Of a stretch of 40,201 nucleotides of DNA, positions 35,995 to 40,201 are shown one piece after another. The stretch's first letter is position 1, and the number at the start of each line of letters is the position of its first letter. The notes under the pieces were generated by a model. The model saw nothing but the letters and a program-made list of their open reading frames with translations. It ran no database searches and was not told where the DNA came from. The DNA lies in the NCBI GenBank assembly GCA_904397815.1, contig CAJFOT010000023.1:1-40201 (forward strand). The letters run 5' to 3'. A program made the translations under genes and the position numbers. Origin of the DNA: Candidatus Paralachnospira sangeri. Its GTDB lineage: Bacteria > Bacillota > Clostridia > Lachnospirales > Lachnospiraceae.

Positions 35995-36936
35995 TCACTG
36001 CAGATTATATTCCGCAATCAGGCCGTCAATGGTTCCGTCTTCCAGCCATCCGGTAATCAGTTCCTCACATACATCTGACAGACCGGAACCCTTTGTTGTT
36101 GTAACACCATATTCCTGAGGCGCAAACTGTTCTTCAATATAAGTTCTGCCCTCTGTATTGTAAATAGCCAGGATTGACTTGTCTACACTGAACGCGTCTA
36201 CTTCTCCAGCGCTCAAAGCTGTGGAAATCGTGGGATAATCGTCATACTGCTGGAAGCTGACCCCCTCTGTCCAGGTAGCGGGATCAAACGTTTCCGCGTT
36301 GTAATTATCTCCGGAGATCACGCCTTCCTCGATCATCGCTTCCACAACAGACTTAGCAGACGTAGAACCGGAAGAAACGCCGACTACTTTTCCTACCAGA
36401 TCTGCCAGTGTTGTAATGCCTGAGGATTCTTCAACCAGCACTGTTACATAGTCTGTATAATAAGGAGTCGTAAAATCCCAGGTTTCTTTTCTCTCATCCG
36501 TGATGGTGAAGGTAGCCAGAACACAGTCAATGTCGCCGGAATCCAGCAGCTCACCCCGGGTTGCGGCAGTTACAGTGGTGTATTCCACATCTACGCCCAG
36601 ATAATCTGCAATCATTTTAGCCAGGTCAATTTCCATACCAGAATATTCTCCGGTCAGGGCATCCTGATAGCCAAAGCCAACTACCGCGTTTTTCACACCA
36701 ACCCGCAGCACGCCCCGGTCTATAATCGCCTGTACATCAGCAGGCCACTCGCCATCTGCTGTCTGAGCTCCCTCAGCAGCTGTTGTATCCTCAGCGGCAG
36801 CAGCTGTTTCTTCTGAAGCTGCTGTTGTCTCTGCCGCGGCAGTAGTCTCATCAGATCCGCCGGAGCATCCGGCCAGAATACTCAGGGACAGTGCGGCGGC
36901 CAGGCCGAAGGCTGCAAGCTTTTTCCATTTTTTCAT
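35995..36936 (-). CDS. Amino acid ABC transporter substrate-binding lipoprotein
   Basis: A 313-residue family 3 (polar amino acid) solute-binding protein. It has a lysine-rich N terminus, a hydrophobic signal and a lipobox ILAGC (about residue 20-24). A Thr/Ala/Glu-rich linker follows the lipid Cys (roughly residues 27-60). The mature domain starts at DVQAIIDRGVLRVGVKNAVVGFGYQDALTGEYSGMEIDLAKMIADYLG, which is the family signature, with further conserved segments TPYYTDYVTVLVEESS and GVSSGSTSAKSVVE. The ATG at 36936 is preferred over an in-frame ATG two codons upstream, since GGAGG is 8 bases before it. The specific amino acid is not readable from sequence. Confidence 0.95.
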   Translation of the reverse strand: MKKWKKLAAFGLAAALSLSILAGCSGGSDETTAAAETTAASEETAAAAEDTTAAEGAQTADGEWPADVQAIIDRGVLRVGVKNAVVGFGYQDALTGEYSGMEIDLAKMIADYLGVDVEYTTVTAATRGELLDSGDIDCVLATFTITDERKETWDFTTPYYTDYVTVLVEESSGITTLADLVGKVVGVSSGSTSAKSVVEAMIEEGVISGDNYNAETFDPATWTEGVSFQQYDDYPTISTALSAGEVDAFSVDKSILAIYNTEGRTYIEEQFAPQEYGVTTTKGSGLSDVCEELITGWLEDGTIDGLIAEYNLQ

Positions 36937-37027
36937 ATACATTTCCTCCTTTAATGAAATATATTATCAGAAGAAGCGCCGATTTGGCGCCCCTTGCTGC
37001 CAAATAAACAATTTTGTTTCGGCTTTT

Positions 37028-37750
37028 TTATCGAAGTATTTTCCCAAGGAACTGTTTCACTCTGTCATTCTGCGGATTAGTAAAGAAATGCTCCGGTGTC
37101 CCCTCTTCAATGATCTGCCCGTCTGCCATAAACACCACCCGGTCGGCTACCTGTCTGGCAAATCCCATCTCATGGGTAACTACAACCATGGTAATGTTTT
37201 CTTTCGCCAGTTTGATCATGACATTCAGCACTTCCTGAATCGTCTCCGGATCCAGAGCCGATGTAGGCTCATCAAACAAAATAATTTTCGTCTGGGCACA
37301 CAGCGCCCTGGCAATGGCGATACGCTGCTGCTGCCCTCCGGAGAGAGTCGTCGGATACACATGCGCCTTATCCGTAAGGCCTACCACATCAAGATAATGG
37401 TATGCCAGTTCTTCTGCTTCTTTTTTCGATTTATGATGAAGCTTGGTTGGCGCCAGCGTCAGATTCTTCAGCACTGTCATATGGGGATAAAGATTAAATT
37501 GCTGAAATACCATAGAAATGTTTTCCCGTACTACTTTCGTCTTATTCCTGGATGTCAGTTCTACTCCATCTATGTAAACATGTCCATTGGTAGGCTCCTC
37601 GAGGAAATTCATACAGCGCACTGTGGTAGATTTGCCGGAGCCTGACGGGCCGATAATTACCAGCTTCTCACCGTCTGTAACCTCCAGATTCACGTCCTTC
37701 AGGACATGCAGATCTCCGAAATATTTATTCACATTCACCATTTTAATCAT
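37028..37750 (-). CDS. Polar amino acid ABC transporter ATP-binding protein
   Basis: A roughly 240-residue ABC ATPase of the GlnQ/GluA type. Walker [14 protein letters not shown]-loop [17 protein letters not shown], signature [17 protein letters not shown], Walker [15 protein letters not shown] and the H-loop [18 protein letters not shown] are all present. It drives the two downstream permeases. It is the first gene after the operon promoter and its leader carries a terminator-like hairpin. The start is chosen at 37750 (ATG); a GTG at 37759 would overlap the ribosome site, and an ATG at 37741 is also possible. Confidence 0.96.
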   Translation of the reverse strand: MIKMVNVNKYFGDLHVLKDVNLEVTDGEKLVIIGPSGSGKSTTVRCMNFLEEPTNGHVYIDGVELTSRNKTKVVRENISMVFQQFNLYPHMTVLKNLTLAPTKLHHKSKKEAEELAYHYLDVVGLTDKAHVYPTTLSGGQQQRIAIARALCAQTKIILFDEPTSALDPETIQEVLNVMIKLAKENITMVVVTHEMGFARQVADRVVFMADGQIIEEGTPEHFFTNPQNDRVKQFLGKILR

Positions 37751-37778
37751 AAACTCCACACCTCTCTCAGCATCATGT

Positions 37779-37822
37779 AAAAAAATAGAACGCTCTGTAA
37801 AAAAATCTGTACAAAGCGCCCT
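37779..37822 (-). terminator. Terminator-like hairpin in the ABC transporter leader
   Basis: On the minus strand AGGGCGCTTTGTA (from 37822 to 37810) pairs with TACAGAGCGTTCT (37799 to 37787), about 13 bp with three G-U pairs, and is followed by A and seven Ts (37785-37779). It lies inside the leader, between the promoter at 37842 and the first gene. It has the form of an intrinsic terminator and so may act as an attenuator. I do not see a recognised riboswitch or T-box class. Confidence 0.5.
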
Positions 37823-37841
37823 TGCTCATACCTTTTTATAA

Positions 37842-37871
37842 AGTATACACTAATTTCCATTAAATTGTCAA
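37842..37871 (-). promoter_or_regulatory. Strong promoter of the amino acid ABC transporter operon
   Basis: On the minus strand TTGACA (37866-37871), an 18-base spacer and TATACT (37842-37847). The leader is about 80 bases long. Confidence 0.82.
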
Positions 37872-37905
37872 GAAATTTTCTATTGCATGAAAAATGAATC
37901 AAAAT

Positions 37906-38883
37906 TCACTGTTCCTGCAGCTGCACAATCAGCATTTCCAAAGCCATTATATCTGACATTTTGCCTGTCTTTACGCTATAATCAGCCTCTGCACATGCTT
38001 CTGCCGCCCGCTCAAGCTCGTTCTCCTGGTATCTGGATGCCTGGGAGAGAAGTCTGCCGGCTGCAAAAACAGGAACTTTCAGCCGGCTGCTGACTTCCTC
38101 CCGTCCCATTCCCTCCAGGGACAGCTGCCTGGCCTGGAGCAGCTGATGGTACTGACGGGAAATCAGGAAGAGAATCCGCATAGGCGGTTCCCGCAATGTT
38201 TTCAGGTCAAAGTACAGAGCCATCGCTTTCCTCCGGTCCCTGGCGGCCAGCGCCGCTGTCATGTCGAAGATTTTCCCTTCAATCTGAGGCGCGCACACTG
38301 CATCGATGTCCTCTTGGGTGAGCACCTTCCTGTCACCCAGATAGGAAATCAGTTTATCCAGTTCAGTGCGGATCCGGTTCATGTCAGTGCCCGCGGCAGA
38401 GAGAAAGTAATCCATCACTGGTTCTGTCAGTCGGATGTCTTCCCGGGACAGCAGCTGAAGTACCCATTTTTTCAGTTCCCGCTCTGTCTGCGTCTTGAAT
38501 TCTGCCGGATATCCCAGATCTTTTACCTTTTTATACATCCGGCTCCGCTTATCCACCTCGGATTCTGCGAAAATGATACAGGTTGTCGGAGGCATCTGGC
38601 TCAGATAGTCCGGCAGCGCCCCTGCGTCCCGTTTAAACAGACCGCTGTCTTCCACAATAATCAGGCGCCGTTCTGAGAAAAAAGGCAGGGTATCTGCCAG
38701 AGAAATGAGTTGGTCAACATCCGTGTCTTTTCCGGTGAATATCCCCAGATTCATCGTGTCATCACCGATAATCGCTTCCCGCAGACGGTTTTTATAACTT
38801 TTCACTAAAAATGCCTCTTCTCCGAACAGCAGATATACAGGCTTAAAGGTTCTGTTTTTGATATCTTGATTTAATGTTTTCAT
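37906..38883 (-). CDS. holA: DNA polymerase III delta subunit
   Basis: Clamp-loader subunit that opens the sliding clamp. The 325-residue protein begins MKTLNQDIKNRTFKPVYLLFGEEAFLVKSYKNRLREAII, the usual P-loop-like but non-ATPase start, with LPFFSERRLIIVEDSGLF, SYLGDRKVLTQEDIDAVCAPQIEGKIFDMTAALAARDRRKAMALY and the C-terminal ISRQYHQLLQARQL helix region. In Firmicutes it is often next to rpsT, and here only the ABC transporter operon separates them. A weak stem TGAAT/ATTCA and a short T-run overlap its stop codon and may act as a terminator before the transporter promoter. Confidence 0.94.
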   Translation of the reverse strand: MKTLNQDIKNRTFKPVYLLFGEEAFLVKSYKNRLREAIIGDDTMNLGIFTGKDTDVDQLISLADTLPFFSERRLIIVEDSGLFKRDAGALPDYLSQMPPTTCIIFAESEVDKRSRMYKKVKDLGYPAEFKTQTERELKKWVLQLLSREDIRLTEPVMDYFLSAAGTDMNRIRTELDKLISYLGDRKVLTQEDIDAVCAPQIEGKIFDMTAALAARDRRKAMALYFDLKTLREPPMRILFLISRQYHQLLQARQLSLEGMGREEVSSRLKVPVFAAGRLLSQASRYQENELERAAEACAEADYSVKTGKMSDIMALEMLIVQLQEQ

Positions 38884-38901
38884 ACTGTCTATTTTAACAG
38901 A

Positions 38902-39288
38902 TTATCGCAAAGATGACCAGTCCATTTCCGACAGTTCTGCTGCCGCCTGATCTGCCGCTTCTGTCACTTCCCGGATTTGCTCCTTTGTGATATGATCCGT
39001 GTGAAAACCTCCCACACAAACCGTCAGTCTCCCCTGGCCGGCTGCCACCTGTTCCGCCAGACGCCGGCATAAAAATTCATCCTTATGGCCTGTTACATTC
39101 AAAACAGATGCTGTACTGCTGATCTGCTCTCCACCGCTCAGAGAGGGTCTGGGCACCGCCAGCACAGCGCATCCGATATGGGGCCGTTCCCCTCCCTCCA
39201 GGATGACGTGGCAGTCGGTCCCGATTCTTCTCATTCGCACTGTCATTTTCCCGCAGGAAAGCTGTTTTTCAATCACATATTCCTTCAT
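38902..39288 (-). CDS. LpdD-like prenylated flavin chaperone protein
   Basis: A 128-residue protein resembling LpdD (gallate decarboxylase subunit D of Lactobacillus plantarum), thought to aid handling of prenylated FMN for UbiD-type decarboxylases. The core GGERPHIGCAVLAVPRPSLSGGEQISSTASVLNVTGHKDE and the later GGFHTDHITKEQI match what I recall of this family. There is no signal peptide or membrane helix. It overlaps the end of ubiX by 20 bases, and holA begins 18 bases after it. In L. plantarum the partners are lpdB (UbiX-like), lpdC (UbiD-like) and lpdD; the same three occur here, though the UbiD is broken. The assignment rests on memory of family motifs plus context. Confidence 0.72.
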   Translation of the reverse strand: MKEYVIEKQLSCGKMTVRMRRIGTDCHVILEGGERPHIGCAVLAVPRPSLSGGEQISSTASVLNVTGHKDEFLCRRLAEQVAAGQGRLTVCVGGFHTDHITKEQIREVTEAADQAAAELSEMDWSSLR

Positions 39289-39862
39289 GCCCGGTTCCCT
39301 TCCATCTCCGATACCCTTCTGCCTCTACGCCAAAGGGTTCCAAAAGTTTTGCCGCTATATGATACACCATGTCGCTGATTGACTCCGGTCTGTGATAAAA
39401 TGTCAGCATCGGCGGGATAATCCGCACGCCAGGGATCACAGACAGCTGATACAGGTTTCGCAGATGTATCGGACTCAGCGGCGTTTCTCTGACTGCCAGC
39501 ACCAGCGGACGCTGTTCCTTAATCGTCACATCTGCAGCACGCAGAATCAGATTATCGGTATATCCGCTGACAATGCCTGCCGCCGTTTTCATACTGCATG
39601 GCACAATCAGCATTCCGGCAGCTTTCCATGTACCGCTGGCCGGCCCTGCTCCAATATCATCCGGAGAACATATCTGATCTGCCAGCGCCTCTATTTCTCC
39701 TCTGCTGCAGGCGGATTCCTGTTCCAGTGTCAGCATGCCGTTCCGGCTCATAATCAGGCAGGACTGATAATCCGCCGCAGAACGAATCAGTCTCAGGCAC
39801 TGTTCCAGAACTGGCATCCCGCTGGCTCCGGTAGCTCCTACGATAATGGTTTTCTTTTCCAT
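39269..39862 (-). CDS. ubiX: UbiX-family flavin prenyltransferase
   Basis: Makes prenylated FMN from FMN and dimethylallyl phosphate, the cofactor of UbiD decarboxylases. The product of 197 residues starts MEKKTIIVGATGASGMPVLEQCL with the FMN phosphate loop and has PCSMKTAAGIVSGYTDNLILRAADVTIKEQRPLVLAVRETPLS and IHLRNLYQLS, containing the conserved Ser, Lys, Arg and Glu regions. It ends with a typical ARFLEP-like segment (AKLLEPFGVEAEGYRRWKG). The start at 39862 follows GGAGG by about 4 bases; an upstream extension of 35 codons overlapping the UbiD fragment is rejected. It sits 13 bases after the UbiD stop. Confidence 0.94.
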   Translation of the reverse strand: MEKKTIIVGATGASGMPVLEQCLRLIRSAADYQSCLIMSRNGMLTLEQESACSRGEIEALADQICSPDDIGAGPASGTWKAAGMLIVPCSMKTAAGIVSGYTDNLILRAADVTIKEQRPLVLAVRETPLSPIHLRNLYQLSVIPGVRIIPPMLTFYHRPESISDMVYHIAAKLLEPFGVEAEGYRRWKGTGHEGICD

Positions 39863-39875
39863 CGTACCTCCGCCG

Positions 39876-40116
39876 TCAAACGCTGTCCGTCCATTTAGAC
39901 GGATCCAGTTCCATAAACCGGGCTCTGCGGAACCGCTCTTTCTGATCATACGGTACTGTACAGTCAAAAATCGTCTTGCAGGCTATGCCGTGATCCCGAA
40001 TACCCGGCGAGCAGGTCGGATCGTTGGACGGATCAAGAGGATGGCAGCGCACGCCGGGGATGGTGATAATATCTGCATCTCCCTGGAAGCGGGTATTCAT
40101 CGCCCACAATACATCA
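39876..40116 (-). pseudogene. C-terminal fragment of a UbiD-family decarboxylase
   Basis: About 79 residues of the C-terminal end of a UbiD-family (LpdC/AroY-like) nonoxidative decarboxylase. They begin TDVLWAMNTRFQGDADIITIPG, then give DPTCSPGIRDHGIACKTIFDCTVPYDQKERFRRARF, which is the usual ending of this group. The open frame runs into an in-frame TAG just upstream, and upstream of 40117 the sequence stops resembling UbiD. It becomes an insertion-element end, so most of the gene is displaced from or missing in this window. The remaining protein would lack the catalytic Arg-Glu-Glu residues. Whether the rest of the gene lies beyond the element cannot be told. Confidence 0.85.
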
Positions 40117-40201
40117 GTGAACTACCCATTGTCTAAAGCCAATGGGCTTCCTGCTTCATCGACCTCGTATACCCACTGGGCACTTACCTACTATCTCCAC
40201 A
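40117..40201 (-). mobile_element. Right end of an IS200/IS605-type element (putative TnpB omega RNA 3' end)
   Basis: Read on the minus strand, the segment ends in GAAGCAGGAAGCCC, a hairpin CCCATTG/CAATGGG (40125-40131 and 40140-40146), then GGTAGTTCAC. This is the form of right ends of IS200/IS605 family elements, where a subterminal hairpin is recognised by the Y1 transposase and the same region forms the 3' part of the TnpB omega RNA. The tnpB gene would lie outside the window. The element sits directly against the UbiD fragment. Family assignment is from pattern memory, not a search; exact boundary is within a few bases. Confidence 0.7.

Noticed and set aside
39863..39967. Upstream 35-codon extension of ubiX
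   Set aside because: It overlaps the UbiD fragment in another frame; the ATG at 39862 has the GGAGG and the family N terminus.

Overview
The window looks like a chromosomal segment of a spore-forming, low-to-mid GC Firmicute, most likely class Clostridia and probably Lachnospiraceae. The evidence is gene order (rpsT / gpr-spoIIP-lepA-hemW-hrcA-grpE-dnaK-dnaJ-prmA, and ireB-ruvX-DUF1292-RNase J), sporulation genes (gpr, spoIIP), HrcA/CIRCE heat-shock control, a ThiI without a rhodanese domain paired with its own cysteine desulfurase, strong AGGAGG ribosome sites and several TTG starts. Taxonomy is inferred, not searched. Almost every gene is on the minus strand. The exceptions are rpsT, a small HPr-like gene and a response regulator/histidine kinase pair.

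Layout from left to right (minus-strand transcription runs right to left). Positions 1-182 hold nothing I can support. 183-2252: glyS preceded by a small lipoprotein gene with its own promoter. 2418-12891: a long housekeeping run, read from the right as ireB, ruvX, DUF1292, RNase J, a short MltG-like membrane protein, trmR-like methyltransferase, U32 peptidase-family tRNA hydroxylase, YdcF-like protein, M16C metalloprotease, era, recO. 12998-14317: mtaB. 14432-14668 (+): HPr-like protein lacking the phosphoacceptor histidine, with its own promoter and terminator. 14759-18004: rsmE, cysteine desulfurase, thiI. 18301-20639 (+): two-component system behind 11-bp-spaced TTTTACA repeats. 20719-27574: hrcA-grpE-dnaK-dnaJ-prmA heat-shock operon with a DapA-family aldolase at its end. 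27791-33245: gpr, spoIIP, lepA, hemW. 33428-33691 (+): rpsT. 33767-37750: polar amino acid ABC transporter (ATPase, binding protein, two permeases) followed by a cytidylate-kinase-like gene. 37906-40116: a UbiD fragment, ubiX, an LpdD-like protein and holA.

The last 85 bases have the look of the right end of an IS200/IS605-type (TnpB-encoding) element, including the hairpin and the terminal TTCAC that would form the 3' end of an omega RNA. It sits directly against a UbiD C-terminal fragment, so a UbiD-UbiX-LpdD nonoxidative decarboxylase cluster appears to be interrupted there. Other points for a second look are the pho-box-like repeat array, the split of the usual prmA-rsmE neighbourhood by the two-component system and aldolase, an MltG homologue reduced to its N-terminal part, a terminator-like hairpin in the ABC transporter leader, and a candidate forespore promoter for gpr lying across the rpsT promoter. 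I saw no CRISPR array, tRNA or rRNA. I did not find a convincing wholly new system; most of the window is conserved core genome.
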